A stretch of DNA of 64,000 nucleotides from Arthrobacter sp. AL12. GTDB lineage: Bacteria; Actinomycetota; Actinomycetes; Actinomycetales; Micrococcaceae. A program made the translations under genes and the position numbers. The stretch covers positions 221,847-285,846 of the forward strand of contig NZ_JASBQY010000004.1 of assembly GCF_029960645.1 (NCBI RefSeq), written 5' to 3'. The notes under the pieces were generated by a model. That model was not told the DNA's origin. It was given only the letters and a program-made list of their open reading frames with translations, and ran no database searches. This document shows, piece after piece, positions 26,554-36,312 of this stretch. Each line of letters opens with the position of its first letter. Position 1 is the first letter of the stretch.

Positions 26554-27666
26554 CTAGGCAAGGCGGGTCAGCCAGCCGTGGGTGTCCTCGATGGTTCCGG
26601 TCTGGATGCCCAGAAGCTGCTCGCGGATCGCCATGGTGGTCTCCCCCGCCTTCGCGTTCTCTGAGCCGATGAATTCCGTGTCGTCCCTGAGCACGCCGAT
26701 CGGGGTGATCACGGCGGCCGTGCCGCAGGCGAAGACCTCGGCGATCTCGCCGGAGGCCACGCCGTCGCGCCATTCTGCCAGGGTGATCTTGCGTTCGGTG
26801 ACCGCCCGGCCCATGTCCCTGGCGACCTGGATGACGGACATCCTGGTGATGCCCTCCAGGATGGTTCCGCTGAGTGCGGGGGTCACGAGCGCGCCGTCCT
26901 TCATCACGAAGAAGACGTTCATGCCGCCGAGCTCTTCCACGGCGTTGTCATTGAACTGGTCGAGGAACAGCACCTGCTTGCAGCCATGGGCCTCGGCCTC
27001 CTGCTGGGCGATCAGCGAGGCGGCGTAGTTGCCGCCGCACTTCGCGGCCCCGGTGCCGCCGCGGCCGGCGCGGGCGTATTCGCGGGAGATCCAAATGGAG
27101 ACCGGCTTGAGCTCGCCGCCGAAATAGTTCCCGGCCGGGGACGCGATGACGCGGAAGGATACTTCGCGGGCTGCGCGGACACCGAGGAACGCTTCGGTGG
27201 CGATCATGAACGGCCGCAGGTACAGGGCCTCGCCGTCGCCGGAGGGGACCCAGTCCTTGTCCGCCGCGACGAGTTCGCGGATCGCTCCCAGGAAGTACTC
27301 CTCCGGGAGCTCAGGGAGTGCCAGGCGGCGGGCCGACTTGTTCAGGCGGGCGGCGTTGGCCTCGGGACGGAACGTCCAGATGGAGCCGTCGGCGTGGCGG
27401 TAGGCCTTGAGTCCTTCGAAGATTTCCTGGCCATAGTGGAGCACCGCGGCTGAGGGGTCCAGGGAAATGGGACCGTAGGCCTCGACCCGGGCATCATGCC
27501 AGCCGCCCTTGCCCCCGGCGTCGACGCTGTAGTCGACGATGGCCGTGTGGTCGGTGAAATAGTTGCCGAAACCCGGGTTCGCCAGGATGGCAGCACGTTC
27601 GTCAGCGGACTTCGGGTTGGCCGAAAGATGCTGGGTGAATTCGACGCCATGGGCAGTCTGAGTCAT
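26554..27666 (-). CDS. ilvE: Branched-chain-amino-acid aminotransferase
   Basis: A 370-residue fold-type IV PLP enzyme performing the last step of valine, isoleucine and leucine synthesis. [19 protein letters not shown] includes the PLP Lys, [25 protein letters not shown] is the family signature, and [12 protein letters not shown] binds cofactor phosphate. Length and order match actinobacterial IlvE. No GTCTCA-type operator was found upstream, unlike the other branched-chain genes here. Confidence 0.95.
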   Translation of the reverse strand: MTQTAHGVEFTQHLSANPKSADERAAILANPGFGNYFTDHTAIVDYSVDAGGKGGWHDARVEAYGPISLDPSAAVLHYGQEIFEGLKAYRHADGSIWTFRPEANAARLNKSARRLALPELPEEYFLGAIRELVAADKDWVPSGDGEALYLRPFMIATEAFLGVRAAREVSFRVIASPAGNYFGGELKPVSIWISREYARAGRGGTGAAKCGGNYAASLIAQQEAEAHGCKQVLFLDQFNDNAVEELGGMNVFFVMKDGALVTPALSGTILEGITRMSVIQVARDMGRAVTERKITLAEWRDGVASGEIAEVFACGTAAVITPIGVLRDDTEFIGSENAKAGETTMAIREQLLGIQTGTIEDTHGWLTRLA

Positions 27667-27791
27667 GGTTCCTCCACGGTCGGCTGCCTGGCGTGTGAAC
27701 GTGGTTCAGCCTCGGACCACGGCAGCATATTGGTGATTCGAAACAAGCTTACGCCCGTTGGCGCGGCCGCCGGCCCGCGCCGCCGGAGGGC

Positions 27792-28844
27792 CTAGAGGGC
27801 GGCGGCGATGGCGTCGCCGATCGCGCTGGTGCTGCGGACGGTGCCGCGGCGGCCGGCGACGTCGGCGATGACGGCGGCCTCGATCTTCCGGGCCGCGGCG
27901 GCGTAGCCGAGGTGGTCCAGAAGCAGGGCGGCCGAGAGGATGGCGGCCGTCGGATCTGCCTTCTGCTGGCCGGCGATGTCCGGCGCCGAGCCGTGGACCG
28001 GTTCAAACATGGACGGAGCGGTGCGTTCCATGTTGATGTTTCCGGATGCGGCGAGGCCGATGCCTCCGGTGACGGCGGCGGCAAGGTCGGTGATGATGTC
28101 GCCGAAGAGGTTGTCCGTGACGATCACGTCGAACCGCGCCGGGTCGGTGACCATAAAGATCGTGGCGGCATCGATGTGCAGGTAGTCGTGGGTGACCTCG
28201 GGGAACTCCTGGGCCACAGCCTCCACGGTGCGCTTCCAGAGGTGGCCGGCGAAGACCAGGACGTTGTGCTTGTGCACCAGGGTGAGCTTCTTGCGCGGGC
28301 GGTCGTTGGCGCGGCGGAAGGCATCCCGGACCACGCGGTCGACGCCGTGGGCCGTGTTGAGCGAGACCTCGGTGGCGACTTCGTGCGGGGTGCCGGCACG
28401 CAGCGTGCCGCCGTTGCCGACGTAGGGGCCCTCGGTGCCTTCGCGGACCACGATGAAGTCGATGTCGCCGGGGTTGGCGAGCGGGCTGGCGACGCCCGGG
28501 TAGAGGCGGGACGGGCGCAGGTTCACGAAGTGGTCCAGGCTGAAGCGCAGCTTGAGCAGCAGTTCACGCTCGATGATGCCGGAGGGGATCCGGGTGTCGC
28601 CCGGGGACGCCCCGACCGCGCCGAAGAGGATGGCGTCGCGGGTGCGGAGGTCGGCGAGGGTCTCCTCCGGCAGGGTCTCCCCCGTTTCGAGCCAGTGCTG
28701 CGCGCCGAGCTTGTAGTGGGTCTGCTGCAGCACGATCCCCTCGGCGGCAGCAGCCTTCTCCAGAACTTTCAGGGCTTCGGCGGTGACTTCCGGGCCGATG
28801 CCGTCGCCGGGAATAACAGCCAGATCAATCGTGGATACGCTCAT
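27792..28844 (-). CDS. leuB: 3-isopropylmalate dehydrogenase
   Basis: A 350-residue decarboxylating dehydrogenase of leucine synthesis. [50 protein letters not shown], and [33 protein letters not shown] (metal-binding Asp residues) are characteristic, as is [14 protein letters not shown] for NAD binding. Its ATG lies 6 bases after a probable -10 box, so the mRNA is likely leaderless, and it is preceded by the shared GTCTCA-type operator. Confidence 0.96.
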   Translation of the reverse strand: MSVSTIDLAVIPGDGIGPEVTAEALKVLEKAAAAEGIVLQQTHYKLGAQHWLETGETLPEETLADLRTRDAILFGAVGASPGDTRIPSGIIERELLLKLRFSLDHFVNLRPSRLYPGVASPLANPGDIDFIVVREGTEGPYVGNGGTLRAGTPHEVATEVSLNTAHGVDRVVRDAFRRANDRPRKKLTLVHKHNVLVFAGHLWKRTVEAVAQEFPEVTHDYLHIDAATIFMVTDPARFDVIVTDNLFGDIITDLAAAVTGGIGLAASGNINMERTAPSMFEPVHGSAPDIAGQQKADPTAAILSAALLLDHLGYAAAARKIEAAVIADVAGRRGTVRSTSAIGDAIAAAL

Positions 28845-28850
28845 GTTTTC

Positions 28851-28900
28851 AGCGTAGCCAAGAGATCCACATGCTGGTCAAGTTGTCTCATTATTCGAAC
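28851..28900 (-). promoter_or_regulatory. leuB promoter and GTCTCA-type operator
   Basis: On the minus strand, TTGACC (28881-28876) and TACGCT (28856-28851) form -35 and -10 candidates with a 19-bp spacer; the start point would coincide with the leuB ATG at 28844. GTCTCATTATTCGAAC at 28885-28900 on the plus strand abuts the -35 and matches elements at leuC/iclR, ilvB and ilvD. Confidence 0.65.
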
Positions 28901-28930
28901 AGCCGGGTCCCTCCCGCTGCGGGACCGTGG

Positions 28931-29710
28931 TCACGGGCCGCGGGCGGGCGTGGCGACCACCACCACGTTCTTTCCCCAGGGATCCTCCGTGTAGCAGCTG
29001 ATCAGGACCAGGCGGTTCGGGACGGCATCCCAGACGGGGCTGTCCTTCAGCGTGGACTTTGTGTACGTGGTGACCGAGTCCACCACGTAACTGAGTGCTC
29101 CGGTCCCTGTGGCGACTGTCAGGGTATCGCCCGGGGCGGCCGCCGAACTCAAGTGGTTGAACGGTGCATCCAGGCCTTCCCAGCTGTGGCCGATGACGTA
29201 GGTGGTGTTCTCCGAGCCCGCCCCGGGTGTCCCGAAGGGTGTGAGCCAGTAGCCGTCCATGGTCTCCGGTGGCACAATGCTCCGGCTTTCAGCGGCGCCA
29301 TTCTCCGGTTCCAGCGGGTGAACCAGCACGTCCATGCCGGCCGCCGGGTAGGTGATGCGTTGCGGTGCGGAAGCGGCGGGCACCTTCACCGCTGGCTCCG
29401 GAGCGGCGGGGGGCGGAGCGGCGGGCGGGGCGGTGGAGTCCCCGGCTGGAACCAGTCCGGCACTGCTGCCGCCCGGGTCCGAGGTGCCAGTCGACGTCGG
29501 TTGCGTGCCGGACCCAACCAAGGCCTCGGGTGCCGCTAGCTCCAGGCCGTGGGCCGGCTGCCCGTGGGCTGGCCCGGATGCTGCGTAGAACAACCAGGCG
29601 GCGAGGATTCCCAGCACGCAGAAGGCCAGCAGGAGCTTGTCCCTCCGGCTGAGCATCAGTCCACGGATACCAGCTATCCGGCGCCTGCCGGTCTGACGGT
29701 GAAAGCCCAT
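28931..29710 (-). CDS. Class F sortase
   Basis: A 259-residue membrane-anchored transpeptidase. After a basic N-terminus comes a membrane helix (KLLLAFCVLGILAAWLFYAA), a Pro/Ala/Ser-rich linker to about residue 125, then the sortase barrel. VIGHSWEG carries the catalytic His and LVLISCYTEDPWGKNVVVVATP the catalytic Cys; the usual C-terminal Arg is not obvious and a Lys stands nearby. Class F enzymes attach proteins to the actinobacterial cell wall. A second ATG at 29656 is an alternative start. A candidate substrate is encoded 101 bases upstream. Confidence 0.88.
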   Translation of the reverse strand: MGFHRQTGRRRIAGIRGLMLSRRDKLLLAFCVLGILAAWLFYAASGPAHGQPAHGLELAAPEALVGSGTQPTSTGTSDPGGSSAGLVPAGDSTAPPAAPPPAAPEPAVKVPAASAPQRITYPAAGMDVLVHPLEPENGAAESRSIVPPETMDGYWLTPFGTPGAGSENTTYVIGHSWEGLDAPFNHLSSAAAPGDTLTVATGTGALSYVVDSVTTYTKSTLKDSPVWDAVPNRLVLISCYTEDPWGKNVVVVATPARGP

Positions 29711-29754
29711 GAATGCTCCTGGTGACGTGCCCGCGCTGCGAAGGCGGAAATTGC

Positions 29755-29785
29755 AGGACGGGTGCTGCCCCGCAGCACCCGTCCT
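29755..29785 (-). terminator. Hairpin terminator after surface-protein gene
   Basis: A perfect 13-bp stem (29755-29767 with 29773-29785) closes a 5-base loop, 27 bases past the surface-protein stop. The following minus-strand sequence is not strongly T-rich, so termination may be partial, allowing read-through into the sortase gene. Confidence 0.65.
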
Positions 29786-29811
29786 CGATAAGGCTTTACT
29801 GCTTTACCGCT

Positions 29812-30516
29812 TCACTGGCTTTCGGTGTTCCGGGCGCGCCCTCCGCCCTGCCAGAGCACCGTTGCCGCCCCCGCGGTGAGTACTCCGGTCAGCGCCATCA
29901 GCCACACGGGAATACCGGCGTCCGAGGTCTGGCCCACCGCGGTCTGGACGTTGTAGCCGGCGTTCGTCTTCTTGGCGGCTGGTTTTGCTACTTTTGCGGC
30001 TTTCGCGGCCGCGACAGCAGCTTTGGGTGCCGCGCCGGTGGGTGCTGACGGCGTGAGGACTGCGTTCGGCGTCGTGTCAGCCAACGGGGTTACGTTCTGC
30101 GGGTCGGGATCCGTGGCTACCTCCGGGTCAGGATCAGGGGCAACCTCCGGGTCAGGATCCGGGGCAACCTCCGGGTCGGGATCCGGGTCGGGATCCGGGG
30201 CTACCTCCGGGTCGGGGTCAACGACCGCCGCGCAGACATTGGCCAGGATCGCCAGATTGGCGGCCGTCAGGTTCTGGCCCTGCGGCATGATGTCGCCGTC
30301 ATTGATGGGGATGATGTCCAGTGGCGAGTGCTGGGGACCCGTGTGGCCGTTCAGCGCGTTGAGGCTGATGGTTTCGATTACGAACGGGTTGGTCGAGGAG
30401 CTCGTCGCGTGGCAGATGGTGATCTTTTTTTCCTCCGGAGGTGTCGCGTTGGCGGAAACAGTGGCGGTCATCAGGCCCAGTCCCACGATCCCCATTGTGG
30501 CTATTGTTCTTCTCAT
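29812..30516 (-). CDS. Secreted surface protein with non-LPXTG sorting-like C-terminus
   Basis: A 234-residue protein. Residues 1-25 are a signal peptide (cleavage after SANA). Residues about 28-80 form the ICHATSSSTNPFVIETISLN...NGH...DIIPI module seen in actinobacterial surface proteins. An acidic spacer follows with tandem DPDPEVAP units (coded by repeats at about 30115-30216), then an Ala/Lys-rich linker. The C-terminus has NVQTA, a membrane helix (IPVWLMALTGVLTAGAATVLW) and a basic tail GGGRARNTESQ, the layout of a cell-wall sorting signal. NVQTA resembles the NPQTN type rather than LPXTG. The adjacent class F sortase is the obvious processing enzyme, by inference. Confidence 0.8.
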   Translation of the reverse strand: MRRTIATMGIVGLGLMTATVSANATPPEEKKITICHATSSSTNPFVIETISLNALNGHTGPQHSPLDIIPINDGDIMPQGQNLTAANLAILANVCAAVVDPDPEVAPDPDPDPDPEVAPDPDPEVAPDPDPEVATDPDPQNVTPLADTTPNAVLTPSAPTGAAPKAAVAAAKAAKVAKPAAKKTNAGYNVQTAVGQTSDAGIPVWLMALTGVLTAGAATVLWQGGGRARNTESQ

Positions 30517-30876
30517 TGTCCGTCGCTCCGTCTCGTCAGTTAACTAGCTGGCTTGACCGCGCGGAGTAACCATCATCGAGACCCAAGAAGAGAAAAATTG
30601 GAGACCTCCAACAGCGAATTGAATCGTGACAGTTACTCCCCAGCAGTGTCATCAGTTCGCTTGCTATTTCAGGCTAGGGGGACGACCCGTGTCCGTCGTG
30701 AGTACCGGGTACTCATCTAACCGATGGACTATTACGCTGGCGTTGCCCAGGGTACTCAGTAGTGCCCGCATTAACTACTTGCCGGTAGCTTCTTGTCGCG
30801 GCTGCTCCCAAGACAGGGCCGCCAGCCCGGCCTAACTACTCGGAAAGGCCCCTGCTCGCCCGTGAGTGCAACGCAC
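30517..30876. promoter_or_regulatory. Non-coding region upstream of surface-protein gene with palindrome
   Basis: No gene is supported in this stretch. It contains a perfect 7-1-7 palindrome GAGTACC-G-GGTACTC at 30700-30714 and a second GGTACTCA half-site near 30750, about 190-240 bases upstream of the surface-protein ATG. A recurring half-site of this kind suggests a regulator-binding region, but the regulator is not identifiable. Confidence 0.4.
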
Positions 30877-30914
30877 AAACGCTCCCCCACCTCGGGCGAG
30901 GTGCGGGAGCGTTT
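30877..30914 (-). terminator. Hairpin terminator downstream of metG
   Basis: An 18-base arm (30877-30894) pairs with 30897-30914 with one mismatch. The AAACGC/GCGTTT ends leave a short T run on the minus strand. It is 75 bases past the metG stop and separates metG from the surface-protein promoter region. Confidence 0.7.
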
Positions 30915-30988
30915 CCAGGTGAGATTTGACGCCCATGTTGCGGTGCGGCATGGGCGCGAAGTGTCACCTCGGCGGACGGGCCGGCCGG

Positions 30989-32548
30989 TTATGCCTCGGC
31001 GGGCTCCTCGTACTTCGGGAACACCGGCGCCGGGGCCGGCAGGACCGTTCCTGCTGCGATCGGCGACCCCAGGGCGGCGAACTCGCGTGCTTCCCCTTCG
31101 GATTGACCCAGGGTGTCCAGGATGGCCGCCGAGGCCGCCGGCATGACCGGCTGGGCGAGGATGGCGACGATCCGCAGCACCTCAAGCGTGACGTACAGGA
31201 CGGTGTTCATGCGTTCGACGTCGGTCTTCCGCAGCACCCAGGGCGCCTGCTCGGCGAAGTACGCGTTCGTGTCGCCCAGGACAGTCCAGATCGCTTCCAG
31301 GGCGCGGCTGAATTCCTGCTTTTCGAACGCGGCGCGGGAAAGGCCCAGCAGCCCGTTCGCCTGGCCCAGCAGCGCGGCGTCCTCGGCGGTGAAATCCCCG
31401 GGGACGGGGACGGCGCCGCCGCAGTTCTTCGCGACCATGGACAGCGAACGCTGGGCCAGGTTGCCGAAGTTGTTGGCAAGGTCCGCGTTCATCCGCCCCA
31501 CGATCGCGTCGTGGCTGTAGGAGCCGTCCGCGCCGAAGGGAACCTCGCGGAGCAAGAAGAAACGCACCTGGTCCAGGCCGTACTGGGCGACCCAGTCCGC
31601 CGGTGCCACCACATTGCCGAGCGACTTGGACATCTTCACGCCCTGGTTGTGCAGGAACCCGTGGATCATAACGCGCTTGGGCAGCTCCAGCCCTGCCGAC
31701 ATCAGGAACGCCGGCCAGTAGACGGCGTGGAACCGGGAGATGTCCTTGCCGATCACGTGGACGTCCGCCGGCCAGTACTTCCGGAACAGTTCGGACTCGG
31801 TGTCGGGGAAGCCGACGCCGGTCAGGTAGTTGGTCAGCGCGTCCACCCAGACGTACATGACGTGGTCCGGGTTCCCCGGGACAGGGACGCCCCAGTCGAA
31901 GGAGGTGCGGCTGATGGACAGGTCCTCGAGCCCGCCCTTGACGAAGCTGACGACCTCGTTGAAGCGGTTGTGCGGGGCGCCGAAGGACGGGTGGTCCGCG
32001 TAGAGGGCCAGCAGCCTGTCCTGGTATAAGGAGAGCTTGAAGAAATAGCTCTCCTCTTCGGTCCAGGTCACCTCGGTGCCGGTTTCGGACGCGTAGCGCA
32101 GCCCGTCGGCCTGCACCTCGGTTTCATCCTCCACGAAGTAGCGCTCGTCGCGGACCGAATACCAGCCGGCGTACTTGGAGAGGTAGATGTCCCCGTTGGC
32201 TTCCATCCGCTGCCAGAGCGCCTTGGCGGCGCCGTAGTGGTCCGGGTCCGTGGTGCGGATGAAGCGGCTTAGGGAGATGCCGAGGTCATCGCTCATCTGC
32301 CGGAAGGCGGCGGAGTTTCGGTCGGCAAGCTCCTTGACCGGGATGCCTTCCTTTTCCGCCGTCTGCTGCATCTTGAGGCCGTGCTCATCCGTGCCCGTCA
32401 TAAAGAAGACATCGAAGCCGTCCAGGCGCTTGAAGCGCGCCATCGCATCGGTGGCGATGACCTCGTAGGCATGGCCGATGTGCGGCACGCCGTTGGGGTA
32501 GCTGATGGCCGTGGTGATGTAGAACGGGGTCTTTTCAGAAGTTGTCAC
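30989..32548 (-). CDS. metG: Methionine--tRNA ligase
   Basis: A 519-residue class I synthetase. [27 protein letters not shown] carries the HIGH motif and [16 protein letters not shown] the KMSKS motif. There is no zinc-knuckle cluster of the four-Cys type in the connective domain and no C-terminal tRNA-binding domain, which places it in the shorter MetRS form common in actinobacteria. The ABC-transporter genes lie just upstream on the same strand. Confidence 0.95.
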   Translation of the reverse strand: MTTSEKTPFYITTAISYPNGVPHIGHAYEVIATDAMARFKRLDGFDVFFMTGTDEHGLKMQQTAEKEGIPVKELADRNSAAFRQMSDDLGISLSRFIRTTDPDHYGAAKALWQRMEANGDIYLSKYAGWYSVRDERYFVEDETEVQADGLRYASETGTEVTWTEEESYFFKLSLYQDRLLALYADHPSFGAPHNRFNEVVSFVKGGLEDLSISRTSFDWGVPVPGNPDHVMYVWVDALTNYLTGVGFPDTESELFRKYWPADVHVIGKDISRFHAVYWPAFLMSAGLELPKRVMIHGFLHNQGVKMSKSLGNVVAPADWVAQYGLDQVRFFLLREVPFGADGSYSHDAIVGRMNADLANNFGNLAQRSLSMVAKNCGGAVPVPGDFTAEDAALLGQANGLLGLSRAAFEKQEFSRALEAIWTVLGDTNAYFAEQAPWVLRKTDVERMNTVLYVTLEVLRIVAILAQPVMPAASAAILDTLGQSEGEAREFAALGSPIAAGTVLPAPAPVFPKYEEPAEA

Positions 32549-32557
32549 AGCTTTAAC

Positions 32558-33325
32558 CTAGATCAGTTCGGTGAGGGTATCGCTCTGGCGGACAAGTTCG
32601 TGGTCATGTGAAGCCACCAGGACGGCGATTCCGTCCGAGGTTGTGTCCTTGAGGATGCTGATGATGCGGTTGGCTGAGGCCCGGTCCAGGCTGGCGGTCG
32701 GCTCGTCGACGACCAGCACCCTGGTGCCGAGGATCAGGGCCCGGGCGATCGCCACACGCTGGCGTTCACCGCCGGAGAGCTGGGCGGGGCGGTGGCGCAT
32801 GCGCCGGCCCAGGCCGACGAGGTCCAGGAGGTCCTTGGCCATGTCGCGGCGCTTGTCCACCTCGCCGTCGGGCACGGCGGGCAGCAGCACATTCTCGAGC
32901 GCGCTCATGCCGTCGATCAGGGCACCGCCCTGGTCGACGTAGCCGATCAGGGCCCGGCGGCGGTCGGCGATTTCGTCGTCGCCCATGGTCTCGAGCGAAT
33001 CACCCTCCCAGAACACCCGGCCCGACGTCGGCAGGGTCAGTCCCGCGCCCACCGTCAGGATGCTGGTCTTGCCTGAGCCGCTGCGGCCGGCGACGCAGTG
33101 CATCTCGCCGGCGTGCAGGGTCAGGTCGAAGTCGTCCACCACATTGACGGCTTCGGCGCCGCCCTTGCCGCCGCCGTAGTGGATCGTGATGTTGCTGAGC
33201 TCCAGCGGCGTGGCGTGGTCCGCGGCCTTCACGATCGTGTTGGCGCGTGTCTGGTGGCCACCGCGGCGGGTGCTCGCCGTCATCCGCTCGTGAGCCTCAC
33301 GGTCAAGGTTCAGGTCGTTGTTCAT
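32558..33325 (-). CDS. ABC transporter ATP-binding protein (MacB/LolD type)
   Basis: About 255 residues from the ATG at 33325, which overlaps the permease stop in an ATGA. CVAGRSGSGKTSILTVGAGL is Walker A, AQLSGGERQRVAIARAL the ABC signature, VLVVDEPTASLD Walker B, and ASHDHELV the switch His. An unusual N-terminal extension of about 40 residues precedes the core. The partner is the FtsX-type permease immediately upstream; such pairs export lipids, lipoproteins or peptides, or act as mechanotransmitters. Confidence 0.9.
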   Translation of the reverse strand: MNNDLNLDREAHERMTASTRRGGHQTRANTIVKAADHATPLELSNITIHYGGGKGGAEAVNVVDDFDLTLHAGEMHCVAGRSGSGKTSILTVGAGLTLPTSGRVFWEGDSLETMGDDEIADRRRALIGYVDQGGALIDGMSALENVLLPAVPDGEVDKRRDMAKDLLDLVGLGRRMRHRPAQLSGGERQRVAIARALILGTRVLVVDEPTASLDRASANRIISILKDTTSDGIAVLVASHDHELVRQSDTLTELI

Positions 33326-36111
33326 CGGACCACTTTCGTTGCAATTGGAATCCAGCAAAGTACAGCCACGAGCCCGGCGACGGCGGCCCAGATCGAGGCA
33401 TAAGGGGCGAGGAGGAGACCCACGCCCAGGGCGCCGAGGACGCCCACCGGCAGTGCGACCGTCCCCACCATGGCATTTTCGAAGAAGCGGACCTGGCCCA
33501 GCATGTCCGGGTTCCAGCCCATGGCCTGCAGCGTGCCGAGATACTGGCGCTTGGCCTGCAGCTCGAAACGGCCGGTGACCATGGTCAGGAGCAGGCCCAC
33601 AGCCACCCCGGACAGACCGAGAATGATGCTCGGCAGCGTGATGCTGGCGGCAGCCAGCCCGCTGAGCGCGCTAGCACCGGCGGCCCGCGGAATGTCGATC
33701 AGCAGGGCGACCATTCCCCCGACCGCTGCGGCGAAGACGCCGACGGCGACCGCCAGGGAAACGGTGTTGAACTTGTTGGTGCTCAGCTGCCGGTTGGCGA
33801 AGGTCAGCGGGGAGTCCACGGCGATGAGCCGTTCGTCGTGCTGCGGTTCCTGGTCCACCACATCGCGGTGGCGCAGCTGCTGGGCGGCGAAGAAGGCCGC
33901 CCCCGCGTAGAGCACCAGCACGGAGGCCGAGACGATCGCCGTCGCCGGGTTCCAGCTGAGCAGGCTCAGGACGATCCCGGCAACGGCCAGCAGGGCCGCT
34001 CCGACGCCAAACTCGGCCAGCACCCAGGACCGGATCCGTCCCTGGGTCCAGCCCATGGCGCGAAGGGTCCCGGCCTCGCTGCGGCGCTTGCGGACGTAGC
34101 TGACGGTGGAGGCTCCGGTCAGCAGGGCGGCACCGATCAGGGTCAGGAACAGCAGGGTCAGGTTGGTGCCGGTGAGCGAACCGGAGACGGCGTCCGCGGC
34201 GTCCTGGCGGACCCACGACTGCTGCACGGTGCCGAGCGGGGATTCCTTGCCGGCGTCGTCCTTGGAGTAGCCGGGGACGAAGATGCTGGCGTCCTCGCGG
34301 GCCGAGCCGGCCACGATGGTTGCCTGCAGGCCCATGTCCCGGATCCCGTCGGCGAGTTTCTCCACCTCGGGCTGTGCCTCTTTCCAGCTGCCGGGCACCT
34401 TGGCCCGGACCCGGACGGCATCAATCACGGAGGCGTTGTCCTCGTAGCCGCGGGCGGCGGCGAGGCCGTAGTAGTCGGTGATGGCGCCGGCGGACTGGCT
34501 GGCCAGGCCCGTGGCGCTCAGCGAGGGCTTGAGCTCGGTGTTCCCGACCTCCTTGCCGGCGGCGTCCTTGGTCAGCGTAAACGGCGTCGGGTCATAGCCG
34601 CCCAGGGGCAGGCGGTTGACGTCCCCGGCCACGTCCTTGACCTGCTCGGCGTCGAACGTTCCGTAGACCATGGCGAGCGGTGTGGCGAGCTTCTGGCCGG
34701 TCTCGAGGTCTTCGCGGTAGGCGCGCTCATCCACGGGCTTGCGCTGTGTCTGGTCCACGGGGGCGCCGTTGGGGGCCTTCTCCGGCAGGCGGTTCACGGT
34801 GACCCAGTCGCCGGGGGTGGCGCTCTTGTCCACGGCGCCGTTGCCGGCGGTCCCGCCGTCCTGGTATTTCGGGGCGGAGGCGAAGTCGGTGCTCCAGGTC
34901 GCGGGGTTGTAGAGGCCCTGGCTGAAGCCGCCCGTGTCGCCGAGCAGCTGCGCCAGGTCTTTGGACCCGGGCCAGGCCAGGGCGAACGGTGACTTGGAGA
35001 CGAACGGCAGGTAGTCCTTGTCCAGCGAGCGGGTAACGGTCCCGACGTCCTTGACGACGTTGCCGGAATCGTCGATTTCCTCGATCTTGACCGAGTACTC
35101 GAGGTCCAGGGAGGTGCCGGAGCGGACAATCAGCGGGATAGCCTGCGAGTTTTCGGTCAGCTGGCCGGCGCGCTTGGCCTGCTGGTACTGGCTCATCAGG
35201 GGGGCCCAGTACTTGAGCTTGACGCCGAGGAAGTCGGGGCCTTCCTTGAGTTCGTCCATGCTGAGACCGGTGGTGAAGAGGCTTTCGAAGTGGCGGCCGA
35301 TCGCGCTGGCGTTGCGGGCGTCGGCGGGCGGCGCCTTCTCCAGCGGGGCGAGGAAGTCACCGGCGGGCCCGAGCAGGGCACGCTCGGCGACGGGGTCGAC
35401 GGCGACGACGGATTCCGTCACCTGCGGGGCGAGCGGCAGGGACACGGAGAGGTTGAAGAGGCTGTGCTCCGAGCCGCCGGCGGGGGCCGGGAACTTGACG
35501 CCGGTCTCCCCCTTCGGGCCCGCGATGCGGACGTTCTTGCCGCCCTGGACCTGTTCTTCAATAAGCCGGGCCTTGCCGAGGGATCCTTCGGCCATGGTTT
35601 TGAACAGGGTGTGGTCGGACTGTCCGTCGGAGCTGACGGCGCTGGCGGTGAGCCGGTAGTTCTTCGGCGAGTCGGAGAGGACCGACTCCGCGGCCGGCCA
35701 TTTGGCCGGATCAGTGGCGCTGGGGTCCCCGGCGGTGCCGACCAGCCCGGCGTTGAAGCCCAGGTAGTCGGTGGCATCCAGGCGCGGGGACTCGAGGTTC
35801 TGGGTGACGCGGGAGACCAGGCTGATGGGGGCCGCCACGGAGGTGCCGGAGAGCTTGCGGAGGGAGTCCAGCTGGTCGAAGCTGATTCCGCCCTGGCCGG
35901 TGGCGATGTCCGGCTGCATGAGCCCGCCGTTGTCGCCGGCCTTGGCCTGGACAAGAATGTCGTAGAGCCCGCGCGAGTTCTGGTCCACGGTCCGGTTCAG
36001 AGCGGCCTGCGACTGCCCCTGCACGAGGACCGAAAGGCACATGGCCGCGATCAAAATGGACGCGGTCAGCAGAAGCACTCGGCTTCTGATGAACCTCTGG
36101 ACGGCGTTCAT
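33322..36111 (-). CDS. FtsX/MacB-like ABC transporter permease
   Basis: About 929 residues from ATG 36111 (MNAVQRFIRSRVLLL). One N-terminal membrane helix (VLLLTASILIAAMCLSVLV) is followed by a large extracytoplasmic region of roughly 600 residues. Then come a helix cluster around 610-730 with the FtsX signature VRKRRSEAGTLRAMGWTQGRIRSWVLAEFGVGAALL, and a second cluster near the C-terminus with KRQYLGTLQAMGWNPDMLGQVRFFENAM. The two FtsX repeats in one chain suggest a full permease in a single protein. The substrate is unknown; it is coupled to the ATPase gene by an ATGA overlap. Confidence 0.88.
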   Translation of the reverse strand: MNAVQRFIRSRVLLLTASILIAAMCLSVLVQGQSQAALNRTVDQNSRGLYDILVQAKAGDNGGLMQPDIATGQGGISFDQLDSLRKLSGTSVAAPISLVSRVTQNLESPRLDATDYLGFNAGLVGTAGDPSATDPAKWPAAESVLSDSPKNYRLTASAVSSDGQSDHTLFKTMAEGSLGKARLIEEQVQGGKNVRIAGPKGETGVKFPAPAGGSEHSLFNLSVSLPLAPQVTESVVAVDPVAERALLGPAGDFLAPLEKAPPADARNASAIGRHFESLFTTGLSMDELKEGPDFLGVKLKYWAPLMSQYQQAKRAGQLTENSQAIPLIVRSGTSLDLEYSVKIEEIDDSGNVVKDVGTVTRSLDKDYLPFVSKSPFALAWPGSKDLAQLLGDTGGFSQGLYNPATWSTDFASAPKYQDGGTAGNGAVDKSATPGDWVTVNRLPEKAPNGAPVDQTQRKPVDERAYREDLETGQKLATPLAMVYGTFDAEQVKDVAGDVNRLPLGGYDPTPFTLTKDAAGKEVGNTELKPSLSATGLASQSAGAITDYYGLAAARGYEDNASVIDAVRVRAKVPGSWKEAQPEVEKLADGIRDMGLQATIVAGSAREDASIFVPGYSKDDAGKESPLGTVQQSWVRQDAADAVSGSLTGTNLTLLFLTLIGAALLTGASTVSYVRKRRSEAGTLRAMGWTQGRIRSWVLAEFGVGAALLAVAGIVLSLLSWNPATAIVSASVLVLYAGAAFFAAQQLRHRDVVDQEPQHDERLIAVDSPLTFANRQLSTNKFNTVSLAVAVGVFAAAVGGMVALLIDIPRAAGASALSGLAAASITLPSIILGLSGVAVGLLLTMVTGRFELQAKRQYLGTLQAMGWNPDMLGQVRFFENAMVGTVALPVGVLGALGVGLLLAPYASIWAAVAGLVAVLCWIPIATKVVR

Positions 36112-36263
36112 TGGGCTCCTGAAAGCTGGGTTGCGTGCGCACACCGATTCATTCCATGCGGAAGTGAAGGCGTCCCCTGCCGGGTGTGCAAAAGTAAAGG
36201 CCGGGCTGCCGGCCGGATCCGAAATTCGGACGTAGCCATTGTACGCAGACCGGCCATGTGCCC

Positions 36264-36302
36264 GCGGACACCGGAGGCGGCTTGACCGCCGCCGGTGTCC
36301 GC
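36264..36302 (-). terminator. Hairpin terminator downstream of serA
   Basis: GCGGACACCGG (36264-36274) pairs with CCGGTGTCCGC (36292-36302), extended by an inner GGCGG/CCGCC stem. It lies 11 bases past the serA stop. No T-tract follows, so it may act as a hairpin-only terminator. Confidence 0.7.
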
Positions 36303-36312
36303 GGTGAAGACA

